From assembly GCA_943350395.1 (NCBI GenBank), contig CALRAD010000003.1:45044-109043 (forward strand): a stretch of DNA of 64,000 nt, written 5' to 3'. A model generated the notes under the pieces. The model made no database searches. It saw only the letters and a program-made list of their open reading frames with translations, and had not been told where the DNA came from. The position numbers and the translations under genes were made by a program. This document shows, in pieces, positions 10,342 to 19,146 of the stretch. Every line of letters starts with the position of its first letter. Position 1 is the stretch's first letter. This DNA comes from Candidatus Peribacteria bacterium. GTDB lineage: Bacteria > Patescibacteriota > Gracilibacteria > Peribacterales > Peribacteraceae.

Positions 10342-12162
10342 ATGCATCGCCGCAACTTCTGCATTATTGCTCACATCGATCACGGGAAATCGACGCTGTC
10401 CGATCGGATGATGGCGATGACCGGGACATTGCAGAAACGAGAATTGAAAGAACAACACCTCGATTCCATGGATTTGGAACGGGAGCGCGGCATTACGATC
10501 AAACTGACGCCCGTGCGGATGAATTATAAAGGCACAGAACTGAATCTGATCGATACGCCGGGACATACGGATTTTCGGTATGAAGTGAGCAGGTCTCTTG
10601 CGGCATGCGAAGGAGCGATCTTGCTTGTCGACGCTTCACAAGGCATCCAGGCGCAGACGCTTGCGGTGCTGTACATGGCGATGGAACACAATCTTGTCAT
10701 TATTCCGGTACTGAACAAGATCGATCTGCCTGCATCGGATCCCGAGCGAGTCAGCAACGAAGTCATCAAGATGCTTGGCTGCAAAAAAGAGGATATTCTG
10801 AAAATTTCCGCGAAAGAGGGGACGGGAGTCGATGCCGTTTTGCAGGCAGTGATCGATCGTATTCCGGCTCCTCCCGGCCAAAACAGTAATGCGACGCAAA
10901 CTGCGCGCGCACTGATTTTCGATGCTGTGATGGACGAATATCGCGGTGCGGTTTCCTATGTCCGCGTCGTCGAAGGTGAATTCAGGAAGGGTGTGAAGGC
11001 AAGATTGCTCGGATCGAAAGTGGATTTCGAAGTGCAGGACGTCGGTTACTTCTCGCCGAAGTATATTTCGGATTCTTCGCTCATCGCAGGGCAAATCGGG
11101 TACATCGTCACGGGACTCAAGAACGTTGCCGAAGCGCGAGTGGGAGACACGATTTCATCGAATCCCGAATCGCTTCCGCTCCCCGGTTACAAAACTGTTC
11201 AGCCGATGGTGTTTGCAGGCCTGTATCCGATTCAGGCTGACGATTATCCGAAACTCCGAGACTCGCTTGAAAAACTTTCCCTCAACGACGCGGCGGTCGA
11301 CATCAGTTACGAACACAACACAGCGCTCGGAAATGGCTTCCGTTGCGGGTTTTTAGGACTGCTCCACATGGACATCATTCAGGAGAGACTCGAGCGCGAG
11401 TACGGATGCGAGCTCATCATCACCGCACCGAGCGTACTGTATGAAGTGAAACTGAAAGCCGCTCGGCCCGCTTCTGTTGTGCGTGCCAGTCTTCTGCAGG
11501 TCGATGATCCGACTGTTGCACTCATCAGCAATCCGGCTGAGCTTCCCGATCCCACGTACATCGACGAAGTGCGAGAGCCGTGGGTGCGACTCGAGATCGT
11601 GTGCAGAAGACAGGATGTGGGACCCGCGATGCAGTTGGTGCAGGATCGCCGCGGTATTTATTTGTCGCTTGAATACATCGATGATGACAGAGCGCTCATG
11701 CATTTCGAGGTACCGCTCGCGTCGATCGTTCTGGATTTCTTTGACAAGCTGAAGTCGGCATCGTCCGGGTACGCGTCTCTGAGTTACGAACATCTCGGGT
11801 ACAGAGCCGGTGATCTCGTGAAGATGAGCATTCTTCTTCTCGGAGAACCGTCGGATGCCCTCAGTCTCATCATCCACCGGTTGGAGGCGCACGATGTCGG
11901 CGACAAAATCTGCAAACAGCTGAAAGAGGTGATTCCGAAGGCACAGTTCCAAATCCCGATTCAGGCGGCGATTGGAAGCAAGGTCGTTGCGAGAGAGGAC
12001 ATCGCGGCTCTCAGGAAAGACGTGACAGGGTATCTCTACGGAGGTGACCGCAGCCGCAAAGACAAACTTCTTGATAAACAAAAACGAGGAAAGAAGCGAA
12101 TGAAACAGATGGGGAGAGTCACGCTCAGTCAGGAGGCGTTTTTGGCTGTGCTGAAGAGGTAG
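10342..12162 (+). CDS. lepA: Elongation factor 4 (LepA)
   Basis: 'MHRRNFCIIAHIDHGKSTLSDRMMAMTGT', 'DTPGHTDF', LepA C-terminal 'KKRMKQMGRVTLSQEAFLAVLKR'. The tracked ORF start (10312) is upstream; Met at 10342 fits better. Confidence 0.97.
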   Translation: MHRRNFCIIAHIDHGKSTLSDRMMAMTGTLQKRELKEQHLDSMDLERERGITIKLTPVRMNYKGTELNLIDTPGHTDFRYEVSRSLAACEGAILLVDASQGIQAQTLAVLYMAMEHNLVIIPVLNKIDLPASDPERVSNEVIKMLGCKKEDILKISAKEGTGVDAVLQAVIDRIPAPPGQNSNATQTARALIFDAVMDEYRGAVSYVRVVEGEFRKGVKARLLGSKVDFEVQDVGYFSPKYISDSSLIAGQIGYIVTGLKNVAEARVGDTISSNPESLPLPGYKTVQPMVFAGLYPIQADDYPKLRDSLEKLSLNDAAVDISYEHNTALGNGFRCGFLGLLHMDIIQERLEREYGCELIITAPSVLYEVKLKAARPASVVRASLLQVDDPTVALISNPAELPDPTYIDEVREPWVRLEIVCRRQDVGPAMQLVQDRRGIYLSLEYIDDDRALMHFEVPLASIVLDFFDKLKSASSGYASLSYEHLGYRAGDLVKMSILLLGEPSDALSLIIHRLEAHDVGDKICKQLKEVIPKAQFQIPIQAAIGSKVVAREDIAALRKDVTGYLYGGDRSRKDKLLDKQKRGKKRMKQMGRVTLSQEAFLAVLKR

Positions 12163-12231
12163 AGACGCCCCGCTGGGGCGTCTAAAGAACAAGCTGCGAG
12201 CACTGTGAGACGCTCCAGCGGAGCGTCTCTA
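12160..12231. repeat. Palindromic repeat family R3 (two related hairpins with terminal inverted repeat TAGAGACGC/GCGTCTCTA)
   Basis: TAGAGACGCCCCGCTGGGGCGTCTA ... GAGACGCTCCAGCGGAGCGTCTCTA; its first three bases are the lepA stop codon. Confidence 0.8.
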
Positions 12232-12252
12232 CAAAACGATCAATCCTCTTTA

Positions 12253-12957
12253 CTATTCATCTTTTTCTTCCTCCTGATTCGGATTCTGTTCTTCTCTGAT
12301 TCTTGCAAAATATTGCTCCATCGTTTCCATGTGCGGCTCGATGACGTCTTGAAGAATTTTGATCGTGAGCGGTTGAAGTTCTTCAAAGGGGATGAGCATT
12401 TTCTGTTGCTCGAAAAAATCCACGAGCACGAATGTCGAGAGCTGGAGCACCGTTCCGTCGATGTTGTCTTCGTCGACCATCAGCTTACTGAGGATTTTCT
12501 CCGTATCAGTCGTCATCACGAGGCTCAGGCGCCCGATCCAGAGAAACAGCTCGTTTCGAACTTCCGGACTGAGATCATTCTGCCCGTCCCGAAGAATGCG
12601 GCTCTCCGGCAGATCGAGGACGATCTTGTGTTCGACGATGTACTCCTCCACTGCTTCTCTCGAGGGTGGGTGGATCAGAGAGAGGATGGCGAGAATAAAC
12701 ACGGACGGACAGTCGCGTGCGGCGAGGCGTGAAATGAGCTGGAAAAAATGTGCGTAATGTTCGTCACTGAGAAACTGACGGATGGTTGCCGCTACACGGT
12801 CGTCACGTTTCCTCGCCTTCTTCTCGTCTCGAGCCATTTGCTTGCTCTGAGCAGCACCCGCAGCAAATTGTTCTCTGGCCTGCTCGGAAGCCTGCTCCGA
12901 TACATGACCGGTGCCTTCATCCGGCGTTGCCGATTCGGGACCTGAGAAACCTTGCAT
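12253..12957 (-). CDS. Hypothetical acidic protein (~234 aa)
   Basis: Start placed at the MQGFSGPESATPDEG Met so it does not overlap rplI; upstream ORF extension is inside rplI. Confidence 0.65.
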   Translation of the reverse strand: MQGFSGPESATPDEGTGHVSEQASEQAREQFAAGAAQSKQMARDEKKARKRDDRVAATIRQFLSDEHYAHFFQLISRLAARDCPSVFILAILSLIHPPSREAVEEYIVEHKIVLDLPESRILRDGQNDLSPEVRNELFLWIGRLSLVMTTDTEKILSKLMVDEDNIDGTVLQLSTFVLVDFFEQQKMLIPFEELQPLTIKILQDVIEPHMETMEQYFARIREEQNPNQEEEKDE

Positions 12958-12967
12958 AGGGAGTGAG

Positions 12968-13423
12968 TTATTTCGCTGCCTCCTCAGCTCTGATCTCAAC
13001 GGACATCTTGATAGTCTGCGTTCCAACTGTCAGTTCCACCGAGTGCATACCAATTGCTTTGATGGGGTTCTGAATGACGATTGCATCGGCAGCAATAGTA
13101 GCACTGTGTTCTTTCTTGATGGCCTCCGCGATGGCAGATGCCGTCACGGCTGCGTAGAGCTTTCCAGCGGTGCTGACCTTTGCTGCAATGTGCACCGTCT
13201 TTCCGCCAAGAGCAGAGGAGAGGGACGATTGCATTTCTCTCTCCTTCTCACGTTCCAACGCGCGGACTTTTATTTGTTCAGCGTAGCGCTTTCGCACGTT
13301 TGGAGTGACCACGAGAGCCTTGCGACCCGGGAGGAGAAAATTGAGGGCAAAGCCGCTCTTTACGATGATGAGATCGTTTTTTTTACCGATGCCGAGTATG
13401 TCGGTGAGGAGTAGAACTTCCAT
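12968..13423 (-). CDS. rplI: 50S ribosomal protein L9
   Basis: 'MEVLLLTDILGIGKKNDLIIVKSGFALNFLLPGRKALVVT' L9 N-terminus; full-length two-domain protein. Confidence 0.93.
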   Translation of the reverse strand: MEVLLLTDILGIGKKNDLIIVKSGFALNFLLPGRKALVVTPNVRKRYAEQIKVRALEREKEREMQSSLSSALGGKTVHIAAKVSTAGKLYAAVTASAIAEAIKKEHSATIAADAIVIQNPIKAIGMHSVELTVGTQTIKMSVEIRAEEAAK

Positions 13424-13498
13424 TGGATGATGATGCAAGCGATTTCCTCGCCTGAAGCCGAAAGATCATAGGCAAACTTTGGTTCTAGCACAAGGGAA

Positions 13499-15745
13499 TC
13501 ATTTGCCCCGCATGACCCCGAGGAGCCAGCTCGGGAAATGAAGCCAGCTTCTTCCTTCGAGAAATTGACGTTCTGTGACGCTGTACCATTGATCCGATGT
13601 CGCAAACCGATCCGCATGGAGAGCAAGCCTTGTTTGTGTCATGCCGTGAATGCTCTGGTCTGCGCCGTAGATAGAGAGCGGGGAATAGAGCACGATGGCG
13701 GGGATGTCTTTTTTGAACAGATTCTTCAACTCCGATAGCGCATTGGTGCGGGATTTGACGTTACTGGTTTCCCGGATGCGCACAAGCTCACTGTCGGCTT
13801 CAAAGGAGGTGTACTGCGACAAGTTGAATGCGTCCAGTTTCATCTTCTTTGCATCTTTGCTGCGATCCTGAATCTGGCTGCTATGCCAGTAAGGGTAGCT
13901 GTCCAGATTGTCGAACAGCGATTGTCCGAAGAGGAGGATGTCGTAGTTTCTTTTCAAGAGTTTTTCCTCAAATTCGCGTTTGGACTCCGGAATATCGAGT
14001 TTGATCTCGACGCCGACACTCTGCCACTGTTTTTGGATGATGGCGGCGACAGCGGGATAGCTCGCCGGCGTCGCACTCGTGAGCAGTGTGAGGAAGAGGG
14101 GATTACCTTTTCCGTCGATGCGCGTGTGCGGCTGATCTGTTGCGGTTTTGCGTCGCAGAAAGCGGTGATCGAGATAAAGGTTTCCGATGCCAATGAACGT
14201 CGGGTCGGTTTCTCTCAGCTTCTTCGATCGCAGGAACTCCGTCACCAGTCTCTGTTCCTCGGATGCCAGTGAAAATATTCGCGCATCGGTGATGCGATCC
14301 AGGAACGCCGTATCGATGATGTCATTTTTGCCGTCTGTAAGCTGCACGATGTTCATGCCCATCTTCAGCGTTCCGCTGCCGCCGTTTCCGGCCTTCAGAC
14401 GGACGATCCAACTTCCGGACAATGTCTGGACGGTGCCGTCTTTCAAAACCACTCCCGTTTGCACCTGTGTTCCGTTCACGGAAACCGGCATCTTGATGCC
14501 TTGCATCGAACCTGTCACCGTCAGGATAGAGCCGCTCCCGAGCAGTGCAATTCGGGGAATCGAGGAGAGAGGTCCGACTGCGTTCGCTTCATGTTGTTCG
14601 AGGAGTCGTTGCAGATGCACTTTCTCAGGAATGTTCCAGCTGGATTCGAAGAATGCCCCTTTTGCTGCGGCAGCATCGAATCGGTATCGCCAGTCACCCG
14701 TGTCGAGCTCGAGCAGGGGAGTATCGATGATCTGCGTTTCATGAATCGCATCGGCGACCTCCTGTTTATTCACTGCAAGTTGCAGCCCGAGCCTTACACC
14801 TTTGTCTGCGGGAACGTCACGGTCGAGATTGAAGAAGAGAGCGACGTACTGCGGCAACGTGTAGGGCATGGGACGGAAATGCCTCGGGAGAATGGGGAGA
14901 CCTTTCTCGTTTCTCGGTACGACACGTACCCCGTTTAAGTTTGTGATGTCCGTGAGGAGTGCCGAGTAGTCTGGAAATACTCGGAGTACCATGCGGTCGA
15001 TTTTATAGTCGGGCATGCCCGGTCTGTCGAAACGCTTGATGGTAATTTCGGTCGAGAGGTCGGTCTGGAGCATACTGACAAAGCCATAGGGACCGGCGCC
15101 GATGGGGTGGAAACCGAAGTCCAGTGTTTGGTCCAGTTTGCCTGCGGGGACGTCGACGAAGGATGCGGCCGGCAGCAGTCCGAGCGTCAAGTTGCTGGTG
15201 AAGAACGAGTAGGGTTTGCTGAGTCGGAAGCGGACAGTGCGTTCGTCGATTTTATCGATTTCGATGCCTTGGAAATTTTGCTTCAGGATTGGATTCGAGA
15301 ATTCGGGATTTTGGATTGTTGTAAACGTGAAGACAACGTCGTCCGCCGTAATCGGATGTGGTTTTTCTTTCGTCGAATCGTGCCATACCAAGTCCGGCTT
15401 CAGTGTTGCCGTGAAGACGCGATTGTCGCTGCTGATCTTCACTGTTGCGAGGTCGTCGACGATTTTTCCGGTTGCCGGGTCGTACTTCATCAGACCTGAG
15501 AAGATCAGGGACACGATGTCCCTATTCACGTCGTTGCCCGTGACGAACCAGGGATTCAAGGGCTGGAGTTCTCCGACCGATCCCTCGATGTACGTTCCTC
15601 CTCTTACGGCCACGAACATCGTGTTTTGTACGTAGAATCGTCGCAGGAGCACGACGAAGCTAATAATGAGAATACTCAGGAGCACCGACAGAACGATGCG
15701 TTCCACTTTGGTCATTGCCGAAAGAAGTCTCAGAAGAGAACGCAT
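13499..15745 (-). CDS. Extracellular solute-binding protein family 5 (oligopeptide ABC transporter SBP), membrane anchored
   Basis: N-terminal TM then 'LQPLNPWFVTGNDVNRDIVSLIFSGLMKYDPATGKIVDDLA...ITADDVVFTF' typical SBP_bac_5. Confidence 0.85.
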   Translation of the reverse strand: MRSLLRLLSAMTKVERIVLSVLLSILIISFVVLLRRFYVQNTMFVAVRGGTYIEGSVGELQPLNPWFVTGNDVNRDIVSLIFSGLMKYDPATGKIVDDLATVKISSDNRVFTATLKPDLVWHDSTKEKPHPITADDVVFTFTTIQNPEFSNPILKQNFQGIEIDKIDERTVRFRLSKPYSFFTSNLTLGLLPAASFVDVPAGKLDQTLDFGFHPIGAGPYGFVSMLQTDLSTEITIKRFDRPGMPDYKIDRMVLRVFPDYSALLTDITNLNGVRVVPRNEKGLPILPRHFRPMPYTLPQYVALFFNLDRDVPADKGVRLGLQLAVNKQEVADAIHETQIIDTPLLELDTGDWRYRFDAAAAKGAFFESSWNIPEKVHLQRLLEQHEANAVGPLSSIPRIALLGSGSILTVTGSMQGIKMPVSVNGTQVQTGVVLKDGTVQTLSGSWIVRLKAGNGGSGTLKMGMNIVQLTDGKNDIIDTAFLDRITDARIFSLASEEQRLVTEFLRSKKLRETDPTFIGIGNLYLDHRFLRRKTATDQPHTRIDGKGNPLFLTLLTSATPASYPAVAAIIQKQWQSVGVEIKLDIPESKREFEEKLLKRNYDILLFGQSLFDNLDSYPYWHSSQIQDRSKDAKKMKLDAFNLSQYTSFEADSELVRIRETSNVKSRTNALSELKNLFKKDIPAIVLYSPLSIYGADQSIHGMTQTRLALHADRFATSDQWYSVTERQFLEGRSWLHFPSWLLGVMRGK

Positions 15746-15796
15746 GATTTATCTGTACCGAGCACTATACCAGCACTTTCGAGCAACCGTGAGGCT

Positions 15797-16012
15797 TTAG
15801 ATGTACATCAGTGCGATCGCGATCGCGAAGAAGGCGACGGAGATCCAGACTGTCAGCGTGAAGAGAACTTTCTCAGCTCCGCGACGCTGAACGTACGCCG
15901 TTCCGCCTCCTCCGAACGTGGCGGAGAGACCCGATGCTCGGTGTTGCAGGAGGATCAGGAGTGCAAGAAGCGACCCGAGAACCATTTCGATGACGAGGAG
16001 GATCTGTGACAT
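15797..16012 (-). CDS. secG: Preprotein translocase subunit SecG
   Basis: 'MSQILLVIEMVLGSLLALLILLQHRASGLSATFGGGGTAYVQRRGAEKVLFTLTVW'. Confidence 0.88.
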   Translation of the reverse strand: MSQILLVIEMVLGSLLALLILLQHRASGLSATFGGGGTAYVQRRGAEKVLFTLTVWISVAFFAIAIALMYI

Positions 16013-16077
16013 AGCGGAGGTATGGTAGTGGAGAGAGTGGACAATTGACAATAGACAATAGACAATCGTCGTACGTC

Positions 16078-16154
16078 GGGCGCCTAGCTCAGCTGGTTAG
16101 AGCATCTCGCTTACACCGAGAGGGTCGGGGGTTCGAATCCCTTGGCGCCCACCA
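16078..16154 (+). tRNA. tRNA-Val (anticodon TAC), CCA encoded
   Basis: GGGCGCC/GGCGCCC acceptor, TCTCG-CTTACAC-CGAGA anticodon arm, GGGTTCGAATCCC T arm, terminal CCA. Confidence 0.95.
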
Positions 16155-16190
16155 ATTGCAAAATAGTGTTTTATCTGTTAAAATAGTAAT

Positions 16191-18143
16191 GTGGCTCCTG
16201 AACAAACAAAAAAAACAGAGATTTCCTCGGAGGATCCGAATGAGACTGCTCGTCGCAAATCTGAGCAGACTGTCTATATGGGGAAATTACAAGCGATGCA
16301 GCTTCAACAGCAGAATGCCATTACCTCTAACGCAGCAAAGGTTGTGGTGAAATCTTTGGACATTCCATATGATCAGATCAGAAAATCTTTGTCTGCTCCG
16401 CAAAAGAACCCGGAGCAACAATCAATCGTCGATCTCTATACACAGGAAATCATACAAACAATAAAATACATCGAAGCAAGCCAGAGAAATCTTGATTCAA
16501 TAAAGGAATGGCGAAAAACCAATAGAAACGCTGAGGACTTATTGGCTGATGCGCTGACATCTGTCAGTAAAAAGATAAACATGCCGGTTGATACTCTGCG
16601 CTCGATCTGCGAAGCTAAAAACTTCTTTGAGGAACAAAAGGATTTGCCAACAGGCTTACTCCTAGCTGAGAAAGCAGAAGCGTTAAAAACTGTCGTTGAT
16701 ACATATCTTAAAACGGAGAGATCTGTTATTGAAAATCAAAAGTATCTTACTGTGCTCAAGGGATGGCGAGGCATCGAAGTGCACAATGGAAGTGCTGAGG
16801 ATTTGTTCACTGAAGCGTTGGCTGATGTGAGCAAGAAAGCACGCATTGCCCCAGAAGTTTTACGTGCAGTCTGCGATGCAAAAAGCCTCTATGAGCAACA
16901 AAAAGACTTACCAACAGATTTATCGCTCGCCGAGAAAGCAAAAGCAATAAAAACTGTCCACGATACATTCGTAGAGCTCGAGAATAGATTCAGATCTGAA
17001 CAGGCACTGGAAACTGAGGTCTTGGATATTGATGCACTAATAGCAAAAACGAATGTCAGTGCGGAGCAAAAAGCACAGTGGAAACAGATGCTCACCTTGG
17101 ATATCCCCAAAGATGCCCGGATCAAAGTAATCTCACTCATCGGGGGAGCGGGACTTTCCATGAAAGGCGAATTGGATCACGTGAAGAGTGGCTTGAAAAA
17201 AGCAAAGGGCACATCGACGGTGATATATGCGAGCACAATCGATAATACAAAACTCACAAAAGAAGAGACTCTTGTGGCAATGAAAAGAGAGGAGGAAGCC
17301 GACGATGCCGATTTCATCATCGTATATGCGTCGAGTCATGGTTTAACCCCAAGCATTGACACCCCTGAATTACCAATGCGCCTAGGATTTACAGAGCTCG
17401 GCTCGAAGGATGATATCTTCCATATTCAGAATGAAAAGGCAACTGATACAGCGGATAGTAAAATGTACAAATACTATTCAGAAGCAACAGAGGCTGTTCA
17501 GGCCTTATTGAAGGAAAATCCGAACTTCTTCAAGGACCGAAAAGGGCAACCACGAGTGATCAAACCCGGCGAAATTGTAACAATCGGAAAACATAACATT
17601 CGTATCATAGAGGATACGAAGGAACCTGATGAATTAATCAAGCGTCTTTTGTTGTACTTATACGTTCAAGATATCGCGCAACACAGCGTGAGCTCGGATG
17701 ATCTGTTAAAATTGCAGCAGGAAGCGGTCAGCAAAAATCCAAAAAAAGAAGTTCTGTATATACTGGATAATTGCTTTTCGGGATCGGCAACGGACGATCG
17801 GCTGGCATCACTCCCCAGTACAAAAGCGATTCTAGCAGCTTCATCAGCAGACGAGCCTGCCCGTGAAAGCTCCAAAACTCATCGCGGAGAATTCATGGAA
17901 GAGCTGTTTCACAATTTAGAACTGGGAAATTCTCTCGGAGAAGCTTTCATTCGAGCGGATATAAAACTGAATTTTAGCGCTCATCCACGTTTCAGTCCGT
18001 CATCAGGAGCAAAACATTGGCAGAATCCATCTGGTGCCGTCAAAAATGTAAAGGGTGAAACCATCCGCGTAAGTTCAGTCTCAGATTCTATCTTTCCGAT
18101 AAGAGATAATTCTGATGAAAAAGACAGGGTTGCCCAGTCATAA
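16191..18143 (+). CDS. Caspase-fold (C13/C14-like) peptidase with N-terminal tandem helical repeats
   Basis: Putative catalytic His in 'FIIVYASSHG' (codon 17337-17339) and Cys in 'LYILDNCFSGSATD' (codon 17772-17774); GTG start; two ~85-aa repeats at about 16461-16976. Confidence 0.75.
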   Translation: MAPEQTKKTEISSEDPNETARRKSEQTVYMGKLQAMQLQQQNAITSNAAKVVVKSLDIPYDQIRKSLSAPQKNPEQQSIVDLYTQEIIQTIKYIEASQRNLDSIKEWRKTNRNAEDLLADALTSVSKKINMPVDTLRSICEAKNFFEEQKDLPTGLLLAEKAEALKTVVDTYLKTERSVIENQKYLTVLKGWRGIEVHNGSAEDLFTEALADVSKKARIAPEVLRAVCDAKSLYEQQKDLPTDLSLAEKAKAIKTVHDTFVELENRFRSEQALETEVLDIDALIAKTNVSAEQKAQWKQMLTLDIPKDARIKVISLIGGAGLSMKGELDHVKSGLKKAKGTSTVIYASTIDNTKLTKEETLVAMKREEEADDADFIIVYASSHGLTPSIDTPELPMRLGFTELGSKDDIFHIQNEKATDTADSKMYKYYSEATEAVQALLKENPNFFKDRKGQPRVIKPGEIVTIGKHNIRIIEDTKEPDELIKRLLLYLYVQDIAQHSVSSDDLLKLQQEAVSKNPKKEVLYILDNCFSGSATDDRLASLPSTKAILAASSADEPARESSKTHRGEFMEELFHNLELGNSLGEAFIRADIKLNFSAHPRFSPSSGAKHWQNPSGAVKNVKGETIRVSSVSDSIFPIRDNSDEKDRVAQS

Positions 18144-18391
18144 CGAGGTTTGCACTTCCACAACTCCAAAACAGTTTTCGCATGAAGTTTGAATTTGTTT
18201 CTCATCTATTATTTTTTTGTGGAATGGGTTCTGGAATTGATTATTCCCCAAAAACCCCACCTTCATCCTAAACCCAAACAAATAGTAACCTAGGGGCAAG
18301 CACGCACCAACTTTTGGCTTCGATAAGACATTCCAGCGTTTCGGCTGTCTATTTTCTTTGACGACGCTTGACTGAAGGGGATAGTCGCATC

Positions 18392-18757
18392 ATGCACATG
18401 GGTCATCTTGAGCATTTACTCCATTTTGAGTCGGATACGACAGCCTGCCCCGATGTGGCAGTCGAAACGATAGCAATGAATACCGTCTCAGGCGTGCAGG
18501 AAGTGGGAGCTGATGGATTTGCCTTGGCTCAGACTTTCGAAACGCGGTCGGAGACTGTGTTGCCGCATCATGAATTTCTTCACACTCCCGAGCAAATATC
18601 TGTCGATTGTATTGCTGAGAATATTGTAGCCAGAGCGCGTCGTTCTTCTGGTTCACTTTTGAACGATAATTATGCAGAACCTCGAAAACCAAGGAGAAGC
18701 CATAAGATCCACAAGGTTGTCGTTCGTACGCCACTCAAGTGTTCCAGGAGGAGGTGA
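18392..18757 (+). CDS. Possible small hypothetical protein downstream of the caspase-like gene
   Basis: Open frame (track start TTG 18368; ATG at 18392) with coding-like G-rich first codon positions; no recognised domain. Confidence 0.4.
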   Translation: MHMGHLEHLLHFESDTTACPDVAVETIAMNTVSGVQEVGADGFALAQTFETRSETVLPHHEFLHTPEQISVDCIAENIVARARRSSGSLLNDNYAEPRKPRRSHKIHKVVVRTPLKCSRRR

Positions 18758-18804
18758 AAGTTGTGTTGCATCGCCTCCCTTCGCCCGCTACACTCCCCGA
18801 GCTC

Positions 18805-19122
18805 ATGTTTGCGTTCGTCAACATCGCCGGCTTCCAGGAGAAGGTGGAGAAGGGTATGAAAATGCATGTCCCGAGTCTTGAAGCAAAGGACGGCGAGACC
18901 GTGACGTTTGATCAGGTCATGCTTCTTTCGGAGGACGGAAAAACTGCGATCGTCGGTAAGCCGTACATCGCCGGAGCGAAGGTCGAGGCAAAAGTGCTGA
19001 TGCACGGACTCGACGACAAGATTGTCGTTCGCAAGTTTAAGCGTCGCAAGCGTTACCACAAGACACTCAGAGGACACCGACAGGGATATACGGAGATCGA
19101 GATCACAGCGATTTCGAAATAG
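18805..19122 (+). CDS. rplU: 50S ribosomal protein L21
   Basis: 'VEKGMKMHVPSLEAKDGETVTFDQVMLLSEDGKTAIVGKPYIAGAKVEAKVLMHGLDDKIVVRKFKRRKRYHKTLRGHRQGYTEIEI'. Confidence 0.93.
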   Translation: MFAFVNIAGFQEKVEKGMKMHVPSLEAKDGETVTFDQVMLLSEDGKTAIVGKPYIAGAKVEAKVLMHGLDDKIVVRKFKRRKRYHKTLRGHRQGYTEIEITAISK

Positions 19123-19146
19123 GTCGCTTCTTCATCTCGATGAAGA

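Noticed and set aside
16125-18300. tRNA-Val-integrated genomic island with att direct repeats around the caspase gene
   Set aside because: No copy of the tRNA 3' end was found before rplU and no integrase is nearby; adjacency to the tRNA alone is not enough.
18640-18690. Sequence AACGATAATTATGCA resembling a tmRNA tag (ANDNYA) in the gap before rplU
   Set aside because: No tmRNA 5'/3' tRNA-like ends (GGGG...TTCGA...CCA) around it and no stop soon after YA; more likely part of a protein frame or chance.
18390-18734. 114-aa minus-strand ORF opposite the small ORF after the caspase gene
   Set aside because: Composition less coding-like than the plus frame; no start context or domain.
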